In this document: piece after piece, positions 8,587 to 14,578 of the stretch
Position numbering within the stretch: the first letter of the stretch is position 1
Layout of the letters: each line of letters starts with the position of its first letter
Assembly: GCF_001885215.1 (NCBI RefSeq)
Contig: NZ_CP018091.1
Span: forward strand, 2,108,001-2,172,000
Origin: Synechococcus sp. SynAce01
GTDB taxonomy: Bacteria > Cyanobacteriota > Cyanobacteriia > PCC-6307 > Cyanobiaceae
Length of the DNA stretch: 64,000 nucleotides
Reading direction: 5' to 3'
Made by a program: the position numbers and the translations under genes
The notes under the pieces: generated by a model
What the model was told of the DNA's origin: nothing
Databases searched by the model: none
Seen by the model: the letters and a program-made list of their open reading frames with translations, nothing else

Positions 8587-9153
8587 TCATGAGTCTGTGC
8601 CAATTCCAGGATTGAGCCATGTGGCTGGTGACACATAGAGTTTATCGACCTTGCTGAGAACCCTTTCACGAAGCTTTTCATTGGTATCCAAGCTACCAAT
8701 AAAGCTGACTCCGGCCTGCTTCGTCTCCGCGATTAAGGTATCCAACTGAACAACAATATACAGACCAGGGTGTCGGCGAGCTAGCTCATGTAATGGCGCG
8801 GAGTCTGCGTTTCCATAGTAGTAAAGAATATGTTTTGCCTCCCCCTTCTCGCTCATGGATGACTCGGCCGACCATGTGTGAAGTACAGCACATCGGGCCC
8901 CATAGAGATCGCACGCTTTACAATTCAGCCTCCCACGCGAAAGCATCCAGTCAGAAACCCAACGTTCAAATCTTGGGCGAACCCTACTTTCTGTTTCGTC
9001 TGCAGCTAGATAAGCCATGTTATCGATGAAGCCGTAAGTGAGCGTGAGAGCTGGTAGTACCCACTCGCTTTCCAGCGTCTTCTCCATTGCCCGCCAACTG
9101 TGGTCGACGGCACTGGCCAGGATTGTGAATCTCCAAATCTCCTCTTCGTCCAT
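8587..9153 (-). CDS. cassette protein of unknown function with an Rx4H (HEPN-like) motif
   Basis: This 188-residue soluble protein has no signal peptide. The central segment CDLYGARCAVLHTWSAES (81-98) is reminiscent of a family of small helical proteins I have seen in accessory DNA. Within it R87-x4-H92 fits the R-x4-6-H signature of HEPN ribonucleases, and the flanks are predicted helical by composition. HEPN proteins often serve as toxins or abortive-infection effectors, but no antitoxin partner is evident here. The ORF starts 11 nt after attC-like element 9165-9252 and ends 3 nt before element 8497-8583, so it fills its cassette. The HEPN assignment is inference from one motif. Confidence 0.7.
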   Translation of the reverse strand: MDEEEIWRFTILASAVDHSWRAMEKTLESEWVLPALTLTYGFIDNMAYLAADETESRVRPRFERWVSDWMLSRGRLNCKACDLYGARCAVLHTWSAESSMSEKGEAKHILYYYGNADSAPLHELARRHPGLYIVVQLDTLIAETKQAGVSFIGSLDTNEKLRERVLSKVDKLYVSPATWLNPGIGTDS

Positions 9154-9164
9154 GTCCTATGTCT

Positions 9165-9252
9165 GGCTAATACTGCCCCTGAGTGGCAGGCTAGGAGCCT
9201 AGGTTGCACAGCAAGATGGTTGGCGCCTGTCCACACAAGGGGCTTGTTATAC
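9165..9252 (-). repeat. attC-like recombination site E
   Basis: This is an 88-bp element. On the minus strand R'' is GTATAAC, the arms are AAGCCCCTTGTGTGGACAGG and CCTGCCACTCAGGGGC, and R' is ATTAGCC (expected GTTAGCC). The first arm carries the extra bases, as in the other sites. It stands between the secreted-protein ORF (stop at 9381) and the Rx4H ORF (start at 9153). Both outer boxes are imperfect, so it may be partly decayed. Confidence 0.6.
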
Positions 9253-9380
9253 GTCCCTTCATAGCGAGGAACTTCTTTGCAATGCCTTATTAAAAAAGCT
9301 TGATCAGACTCTTGTTCTCTGCGGCTGAATACATTGACAGGAGTGTCTGATCATAGACAGTCTTGGGAAAGAGAGCAGTC

Positions 9381-9701
9381 TCATCGTACTGGAAGCGGAT
9401 GATTCTTCTGAAACTCTGGATACAAATCGGAGCAGTTCTCTTTCAGGGCAAACACCGATTTATACTGCACAGTTGCAGTTTGCTCTGAGGGGTATGCTGA
9501 ATAGGCATCGCCTCCAAGTTGGTACGCTTGCCGATAAAGGCGACAAGCAGCCCGTCTGTCACCGTTAACCTCAAGTGCGTACTGTGCCTCACCTCTTACC
9601 AGCTCCTCTTGAGCGAGAAGTGAAGCAGCTTTTTCTAAAGGAATAGCCACTGCAGGCGCTGAAAACAGTAAAATAGTGATAGCAGCGAGCGTACGCGTCA
9701 T
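9381..9701 (-). CDS. small secreted protein, unknown function
   Basis: The 106-residue protein has a typical Sec signal peptide (MTRTLAAITILLFSAPAVA, cleavage after VA). The mature part, about 85 residues, is charged, with two Cys (CRLYRQAY and NCSDLYPEF) that could form a disulfide once exported. I recognise no domain. Its start is 60 nt beyond attC-like element 9762-9848. The element that closes its cassette, 9165-9252, lies about 130 nt after its stop, an unusually long 3' gap that may contain lost coding sequence. Confidence 0.65.
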   Translation of the reverse strand: MTRTLAAITILLFSAPAVAIPLEKAASLLAQEELVRGEAQYALEVNGDRRAACRLYRQAYQLGGDAYSAYPSEQTATVQYKSVFALKENCSDLYPEFQKNHPLPVR

Positions 9702-9761
9702 GGGTCTTCAGTGTGCAATAGATAGGATGCCTCGGTGGGCGGGTGTTGGTTAAGCCTGTGC

Positions 9762-9848
9762 GGATAACGCTCAAGATCAGCGGCGGGGAGGATTCTTGCA
9801 GCTTTAACAGCCTTCAGCGCTCCCGCCCGCTGGATCTTGATGTTAGAT
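9762..9848 (-). repeat. attC-like recombination site B
   Basis: This is an 87-bp element. On the minus strand it reads R'' ATCTAAC, then ATCAAGATCCAGCGG, a centre that includes GGGAG, then the complementary CTCCCCGCCGCTGATCTT and R' GTTATCC. The outer arms match element 12194-12279 exactly for 22 nt on one side and 19 nt on the other, while the centres differ. One extra C in the first arm gives the unpaired base typical of attC. It lies 64 nt after the small ORF at 9913 and 60 nt before the secreted-protein ORF. Confidence 0.82.
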
Positions 9849-9912
9849 GCCGAAACTTGAGCAATGGCACTAACCAAATCTGACGAAGACGTTAAAGTCA
9901 TCCCATGCCAGC

Positions 9913-10143
9913 TTAAGTGCACCACGAAAAATTGGCCTTGCCGCGACCGTTGGCCAAGGCCGACGCCAGCGAGGACATGAGTCTCAATCGGTGCTTCCAG
10001 GGTAAACCGGTATTTTTCGAGGTGCCCTTAAGAATACCTGCCTCAATCTCTCGGTCAATTGACTTTTGAATCTTCTTTTCTGGACTCTGATCGTGGAAAA
10101 GATAATAGACAAAGTCAAAGACATCGCACAGAGTATGAATCAT
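9913..10143 (-). CDS. small cassette ORF, unknown, possibly truncated
   Basis: The 76-residue frame starts at the ATG at 10143. The first 40 residues (MIHTLCDVFDFVYYLF, then a charged EKKIQKSIDREIEAG helix) look protein-like. The C-terminal part, WKHRLRLMSSLASALANGRGK, looks less natural, so the frame may have been shifted. It has the right strand and position for a cassette gene: element 9762-9848 follows its stop by 64 nt. No family recognised. Confidence 0.4.
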   Translation of the reverse strand: MIHTLCDVFDFVYYLFHDQSPEKKIQKSIDREIEAGILKGTSKNTGLPWKHRLRLMSSLASALANGRGKANFSWCT

Positions 10144-10454
10144 TGACTGGCCAATTCCGCGTTTAATGCTTGACCCATTCGGGCTCTAAGCGTATTGGAT
10201 TGCGACGAGATAAATATCCGTGATTATGAAATCAGGATAGTGACATTAATGCAGAACAGCATAGGCTGTGAGGCCCTCCCTCAAGCTTCAACATCTATCG
10301 GCCCCCACCGCCGGCACTGGAGCACACCCGGCCATGGTGAGTGGCTTCCACCCCGAGGATGCTAGCTATGCCGTTTAGGGCTGATTTGAAAAAACAAGTT
10401 CTCATGATTGGTCTTGGGCGCGCAATTCTTGACAATAACAACCATAAGAAGTGA
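10144..10454. other. noncoding stretch inside the cassette region
   Basis: About 310 bp without a plausible gene on either strand. It has local GC-rich inverted segments (around 10300-10350) inside AT-rich sequence. It may include the promoter of the small ORF at 10143 or the remains of a degraded cassette. Confidence 0.45.
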
Positions 10455-10541
10455 TTACATCAGCGCAGCCAAAAGCTACATCTCTCAGTGAAACAATTAA
10501 CACATGAAGCAAGCCAATGCGGTGGCACTAGTGAGTTAGAT
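10455..10541 (-). repeat. possible decayed attC-like site F
   Basis: On the minus strand a perfect R'' box ATCTAAC (10541-10535), identical to those of sites B and C, starts 3 nt after the stop codon of the ORF at 10545, just as in site A. A matching second half is poor: an arm containing GGCTGCGCTGAT, then GTAATC near 10455, gives the right overall length, but the inner arms pair badly. The left boundary is a guess. Confidence 0.35.
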
Positions 10542-10544
10542 GAT

Positions 10545-11993
10545 CTATTTTGTATCCACTCTAATGCCATCCTTATCCCAGTTTTCAAATGCCCCTAGAT
10601 AAGGGGGATTGTGGCACCAGTCCATAACGTCACGCCTGCCATTTTGAATATAGGTGCCAGCTTCCTCATTCATTTTTTTTGTAATTTCTCTAGCCTTGTG
10701 CGACTCCTCGATCTTAAATCTTGCCAAAAGGGCAGCATCGTGGGCTGTTCTTTTGGCTTTTTTAATTTTTTCTTCGAGGTTGGCTGTTGAGCACCAATTG
10801 GCTAGATAGGCATCTTTATCTCTGGAATACAATAAGTAAATGGTGTATTTGTCTGGTCTTTCTAATGACTGTGCAGGCCTATGAGTATCTTCTTGAAACT
10901 TATTTTCTACTTTTTCGGGAGCAGTAAAGTAGGGCTTGCCAGATGGTCTAACCTTGATCCATTCATGAATTCCAGCGTATCTCCCCGTAATTCCATGGTA
11001 CTTGTAATTCTTATATTTCTCAAAAACTTCTTGCTCTTTGTCAAATGCTTTTTGTCTTGACGTAAATACTGCGGTTCCCACAAGTTTAACATCAGGAACA
11101 CTCTCTCTAATTGCCTTGATCCTATCTCCGAGTTTTTCAGGCTCTCTTACTCCAACCTTGTACGCACTGTGCTGGTCGGAATACAGTAGGTAAAGCACAT
11201 GGCCGCTTGGCCCACATCCTGTCAGGCGCTGATACATCCCTGGCCCATCAAGCTCAGCTATTCCCGTATTGAATGTTGGGTGTCTCGATGTATTGCTACG
11301 CCTGGTAGTGTTACCACCCTTCAAGTTCGGGATAGGCAAGACCGGGTCAGCTCCATTCCACGCTTGTTTTTCAGGGGAAGGAATTGGGTTGCTGGACTCG
11401 GCAAGGGGCTGGGCAGCAATGGGGACCGCTGGGACGGCCATGGTTGCCGGATTGGCCTCCTCCAGAACAAGCTGGCGGGGGCTCCCCAGGGTCGTGGCCA
11501 CCGCCTTCTCCAGCAGGGGAAGACGGCTCTGCACCATCGCCATCCAGGTGGTCGCCACCCGCACCACGGCCCGTTGACCATCCAGCCGCACCAGCTCGGC
11601 CTGCTGGGAGAGCAACATGCGTGCTGAAGGCAGCTCCAGGGCCGCCAGCATCTGTTGCCAGAGCTCGCTCAGCGGGATCTCACCCTTCGCCAGAGAAGTG
11701 GTTGAAAGGGTCGGGACTGGCAGGTGTTCCTGCTCGACCTGTGTCACCGGTGCCGCTGTCACAGATGCAACTGGTGCAGGTGTTGGACAAGGGCTAGGTA
11801 CAGGTGTTGGCCTAGATGCATGTGCAGGTATTGACCTTTGTGCAGGATTGAATACTTCTTTGGCTAATGTACTTCGATTAACTTTGTCTGCGATCTCTTT
11901 CGCCACTGGGGCGTGTGATCTTTGTGACCGCGACAATTTTCGAAGCAAATAATATATGACTACAGCAATTAGAATACTCAGCAGTAATTCCAT
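10545..11993 (-). CDS. chimeric membrane-anchored protein: DnaX-like segment plus GIY-YIG (T5orf172-type) domains
   Basis: The 482-residue protein has an N-terminal membrane helix (2-18), then a Pro/Thr-rich linker (about 55-100). Residues 105-180 resemble the C-terminal region of cyanobacterial DNA polymerase III tau (DnaX), including LELPSARMLLSQQAELVRL and WMAMVQSRLPLLEKAV. A second linker leads to a GIY-YIG domain of T5orf172/MUG113 type at 264-348 (VLYLLYSDQHSAYKVGV, later RYAGIHEWIKV). A second, weaker repeat of the same fold starts at 383 (YTIYLLYSRDKDAYLANW). The DnaX-like part is GC-rich like the host genome, while the rest is AT-rich, so the gene looks assembled. A possible attC site follows the stop by 3 nt. 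Confidence 0.75.
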   Translation of the reverse strand: MELLLSILIAVVIYYLLRKLSRSQRSHAPVAKEIADKVNRSTLAKEVFNPAQRSIPAHASRPTPVPSPCPTPAPVASVTAAPVTQVEQEHLPVPTLSTTSLAKGEIPLSELWQQMLAALELPSARMLLSQQAELVRLDGQRAVVRVATTWMAMVQSRLPLLEKAVATTLGSPRQLVLEEANPATMAVPAVPIAAQPLAESSNPIPSPEKQAWNGADPVLPIPNLKGGNTTRRSNTSRHPTFNTGIAELDGPGMYQRLTGCGPSGHVLYLLYSDQHSAYKVGVREPEKLGDRIKAIRESVPDVKLVGTAVFTSRQKAFDKEQEVFEKYKNYKYHGITGRYAGIHEWIKVRPSGKPYFTAPEKVENKFQEDTHRPAQSLERPDKYTIYLLYSRDKDAYLANWCSTANLEEKIKKAKRTAHDAALLARFKIEESHKAREITKKMNEEAGTYIQNGRRDVMDWCHNPPYLGAFENWDKDGIRVDTK

Positions 11994-12193
11994 GACATTA
12001 GAAAACTAATTTTATGCTATTAATGCTGGCTGAAGTCGCTTTCGTTTCACTCAAGTGCTTCTTTTGATTGCGACCTTCCGTCTTTCTCTTCATGTCAGCT
12101 AGTTGATCTGATCGTGATTATACATCCCATTCACGCCGTGGCTGCCAGGGCAGCACCTCTACGTTCCCGCCTGCTCAGGAAGCTCACTCGTGC

Positions 12194-12279
12194 ATCTAAC
12201 GCTCAAGATCAGCGGGGGGTAGTGACTTTTGCGGCATCAGCTCCTCCTAGCCCCCCTCCGCTGGATCTTGATGTTAGAT
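12194..12279 (-). repeat. attC-like recombination site C (best example)
   Basis: This is an 86-bp element whose outer boxes fit the consensus exactly: minus-strand R'' ATCTAAC and R' GTTAGAT. The inner arms AAGATCCAGCGG and CCGCTGATCTT pair with one unpaired C, and the stem continues through a G6/C6 stretch to a variable centre. Its outer arms are identical to those of site B. It begins 11 nt after the stop of the JAB-domain ORF (12291). About 200 nt without a gene separate it from the start of the next ORF at 11993. Confidence 0.85.
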
Positions 12280-12290
12280 GTCCCTCTGCG

Positions 12291-13088
12291 TTATAACTCT
12301 AGAGAAAGTTGACCAGACGGATGGGCTTCGCATTCGTTTGAAGCATCAAATTCATGACTCATCCAATATTTGCCATTCGCTGCATACTCAAGTAGCTTCC
12401 ACTCTTGATGAGGATTCCAGAAGATTATCAGGCTTTTGAGTTTGTTTGACTGAGCCCCAAGAAGGTTCTGAATCATTCCTGAAGTTCTTATGTCTGTCAA
12501 TGATGGTTTAGTAGACCCATTATGAACTGGATGATTGTGATATTGACGGAGCTCGGTGCATCTTAGCTTGCTCAAGTAAAAACTCCATTTCTTAGGATTA
12601 TCGGATGCAGAGCATTTATACGGCGAGCCAATCGAGGCCGTTATCCTGACTGCAATTCCATTACGCATGAATGCGGCAACAAATACTTCCCGTTTTTCGT
12701 GAAACATTCCGACTGCAAGCGCTTCTTCAAGATCTTTCTGACTTCGGCCTTGCAAGGAATATGCTTTCTTAAACGTCTCGCCCTTTTCCCTTGCGTCATA
12801 TTTTTGAAAAACATGGTCAATATTTCTCCGAAGACGAGAAATCTCGCTACATATCTTAGATCTCTTTTTATTTCGTTTTTGCTGAGGCTCCCAAGCATTG
12901 TTAAATATCCAACTAATTGCAGGCGCTAGCAACATACAGGCAACCAAGTAGATAGCCCAGCTCATTACTTGGCTCAATACAAATAGTAGCAGGCAAAAAT
13001 AGACAAGCGCAAACAGCCTGAAACTGGCACTAGAGGATCCTCGATCTATCTCCTCTAATTCAAGGTGTAAGGTTTCTAGCCTTGTCAC
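12291..13088 (-). CDS. membrane-anchored JAB/JAMM-motif protein
   Basis: The 265-residue protein starts at a GTG preceded by AAGGAG at 4-nt spacing. Two hydrophobic helices (about 24-42 and 44-63) form a hairpin anchor, followed by a basic, coiled-coil-like segment (70-125). The C-terminal domain has REVFVAAF (E134), then YHNHP (H184, H186) and PSLTD (S196, D199). This is the E...HxH...SxxD metal site of JAB/MPN+ isopeptidases, with a slightly longer gap than usual between the His pair and Ser. Such domains cleave ubiquitin-like conjugates in some bacterial defence systems. No E1, E2 or ubiquitin-like partner lies nearby. Cassette gene between sites D and C. Confidence 0.72.
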   Translation of the reverse strand: MTRLETLHLELEEIDRGSSSASFRLFALVYFCLLLFVLSQVMSWAIYLVACMLLAPAISWIFNNAWEPQQKRNKKRSKICSEISRLRRNIDHVFQKYDAREKGETFKKAYSLQGRSQKDLEEALAVGMFHEKREVFVAAFMRNGIAVRITASIGSPYKCSASDNPKKWSFYLSKLRCTELRQYHNHPVHNGSTKPSLTDIRTSGMIQNLLGAQSNKLKSLIIFWNPHQEWKLLEYAANGKYWMSHEFDASNECEAHPSGQLSLEL

Positions 13089-13165
13089 CCTGCTCCTTAA
13101 CTTCGGAAACGCTAGCAGTGGAACGGTCTGCCCCTATCCCTGCTTAAACTTGTTTCTGTTGGTGC

Positions 13166-13251
13166 ATCTAATGACGGAGCTGAGCCGCACCGCCGTTCTA
13201 CCGAACGACGTTCGGCTAGCAGACGGTGTCGGCTCCAGCGAAGTGTTGCTT
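13166..13251 (-). repeat. attC-like recombination site D (diverged)
   Basis: This is an 86-bp element. On the minus strand the arms GCTGGAGCCGACACCG and CGGTGCGGCTCAGC pair with extra bases on the first side only. R' is ATTAGAT (expected GTTAGAT), followed by GCACC like the sequence after site C. R'' (AAGCAAC) is imperfect. The centre holds a perfect 7-bp palindrome CCGAACG-A-CGTTCGG. It lies 47 nt after the end of the broken ORF and 77 nt before the JAB gene. Confidence 0.6.
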
Positions 13252-13298
13252 ATGCCGCGCAAGTATTCTACGCACTTAGAACAACCGTAGAAACGCGG

Positions 13299-13612
13299 TC
13301 AAAGCAACAGTATTTCGGCGGGTCCGGTATCCACCCACTGTCCCGGCGGTATGTCCGCATAAAATGCAACCGGGCTTGTTGCTCCTGGGCTGAGAACCTT
13401 TCCAGCATAAGGCCGTTGTCGCAATTGGCCAATAGGCGAGGGGAACTTAGGCGGGTCCGAGAACCACATGTTCCAAGCATTACGGATGGTCTGCTGCGCT
13501 CGTTAACGGCCCAACCGTAGGTGCTCCCTTTTGTTACATGCAATTCGATGATTGTGGCTTTGCCCTGCAAGTCCCGAATGCTGCCGTTGTTTGCCTTCCC
13601 TCCAGACTAAGG
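13299..13612 (-). pseudogene. frameshifted remnant of an unrecognised cassette ORF
   Basis: Two frames on the minus strand together read as one plausible protein. The first (from about 13612, no start codon) ends near KGSTYGWAVNE. The second continues from about 13503 with QQTIRNAWNMWFSDPPKF, then SPGATSPVAFYADIPPGQW, and stops at the TGA at 13299. The join needs one frameshift around 13490-13503, and the N-terminus is missing. I do not recognise the family. Its end lies 47 nt before attC-like site D, the spacing expected of a cassette ORF. Confidence 0.5.
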
Positions 13613-13647
13613 ATGCAATAGCTCCCACTGAAACTGCCCCCGCTTGC

Positions 13648-14499
13648 CTACGCGGTGCGCGGCCTGCGCAAGCTGAGCAACGTGGCCATCAACACCAGAA
13701 CGGCCGCCATCAAGGTGCCTGGAGCCACTAACTCCCCGAACCAGAGCACGCCCCACAGGGCGGCCAGCGGCACCTGCACGTAGCTCACGGCGGTGGCGCG
13801 GGCGGCCGGTAGGGCCATCAGGCCGCGGGTGAGGGCGAGCTGGCCCAGTTGGGTGAACAGTCCCACCGCCAGCAGCCAGCCCAGCTCCACGGCGGTGGGC
13901 AGCACCGGATCGATCCAGAGCACCGGCAGGCTCAGCGGCAAGGCCACCAGGGGGAAATAGAACACGATCACCAGCGGGTGCTCGCTGCGGCCCAAGGCGC
14001 GCACACTCACGTAAGCAAGGGCGGAGAACAGGGCGCCGGCCAGGCCGATCAGCAGCGGCAGCAGCGGCAGCCCCGCTTCGTTGCCGGCGAAGCTGGAGCC
14101 CAGCAGGGCCGGATCGGCCAGCAGCACCACCCCCAGCCAGCCCAGCGCGGCTGCCAGCAGCACCCGACCGTTCAGGCGCTCACCCAGCAGGGGCCAGGCC
14201 AGCAGGGCTGTGAAGGTGGGATGGAGGTATTGCACCACCGTGGCGGCGGCCAACGGCAGGCCTGCCAAGGCGCTGTAGACGCAATAGAGCCCCGCGCTGC
14301 CGAGCAGGCCGCGGCCGAGCAGCAGGCCGCGGCGTTCGCCCCAGGGGGAGACGCCGGCGGCGCGCAGCATCCAGACGCTGATCGTCAGGCTCACCACGGC
14401 CCGGGCCAGCATCACCTCGCCCACCGGCAGGCGACCCACGGCCTTGACGCACACGCCCATCAGGCTGAAGGCCAGGGCGCTGGTGAGCATCCACAGCAC
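13648..14499 (-). CDS. EamA/DMT-family membrane transporter
   Basis: The protein is 283 residues from the GTG at 14499; the longer frame upstream runs into dnaG and is rejected. It has ten hydrophobic helices in two homologous EamA halves: the first starts LWMLTSALAFSLMGVCVKAVGRLP, split by the first loop, and the second contains GALFSALAYVSVRALG. Such proteins export metabolites, often amino acids or purines, across the inner membrane. The motif QYLHPTFTALLAWPLLGERL is typical of the family. The gene is divergent from dnaG with an 80-bp gap, and marks the return to GC-rich core sequence at the right edge of the cassette array. Substrate unknown. Confidence 0.88.
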   Translation of the reverse strand: MLWMLTSALAFSLMGVCVKAVGRLPVGEVMLARAVVSLTISVWMLRAAGVSPWGERRGLLLGRGLLGSAGLYCVYSALAGLPLAAATVVQYLHPTFTALLAWPLLGERLNGRVLLAAALGWLGVVLLADPALLGSSFAGNEAGLPLLPLLIGLAGALFSALAYVSVRALGRSEHPLVIVFYFPLVALPLSLPVLWIDPVLPTAVELGWLLAVGLFTQLGQLALTRGLMALPAARATAVSYVQVPLAALWGVLWFGELVAPGTLMAAVLVLMATLLSLRRPRTA

Positions 14500-14578
14500 T
14501 CCCCATCTCTGGTGTTCTCCGTCAGAATGGGATCCTGCCGGACTCCACCGGTAGTGTCCTGGTGCCTGCCTCCATCCC

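Larger units (their letters stand above)
7658..13612 (-). mobile_element. orphan integron-type gene cassette array (no integrase in window)
   Basis: Seven or eight minus-strand ORFs are separated by palindromic elements that read as attC sites at 8497-8583, 9165-9252, 9762-9848, 10455-10541 (weak), 12194-12279 and 13166-13251. Read on the minus strand, each site follows the stop codon of one ORF and precedes the start of the next, which is the cassette arrangement. The five clear sites are 86-88 bp long, have outer boxes like RYYYAAC and GTTRRRY, inner complementary arms and unrelated centres. The region is visibly poorer in GC than the flanking core genes. No tyrosine recombinase lies in the window, so it fits a cluster of attC sites lacking an integrase. 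The outer limits given are the hairpin after the last ORF and the start of the first, broken ORF. Confidence 0.75.

Noticed and set aside
10293-10379. Boxes ATCTATC and GTTTAGG 87 bp apart, like an attC site
   Set aside because: The inner arms are not complementary, so the spacing is probably coincidence.
13268-13570. Minus-strand 100-codon frame taken as a complete gene
   Set aside because: Only its first third looks protein-like; the better reading switches frame near 13500 and stops at 13299, so it is reported as a pseudogene.
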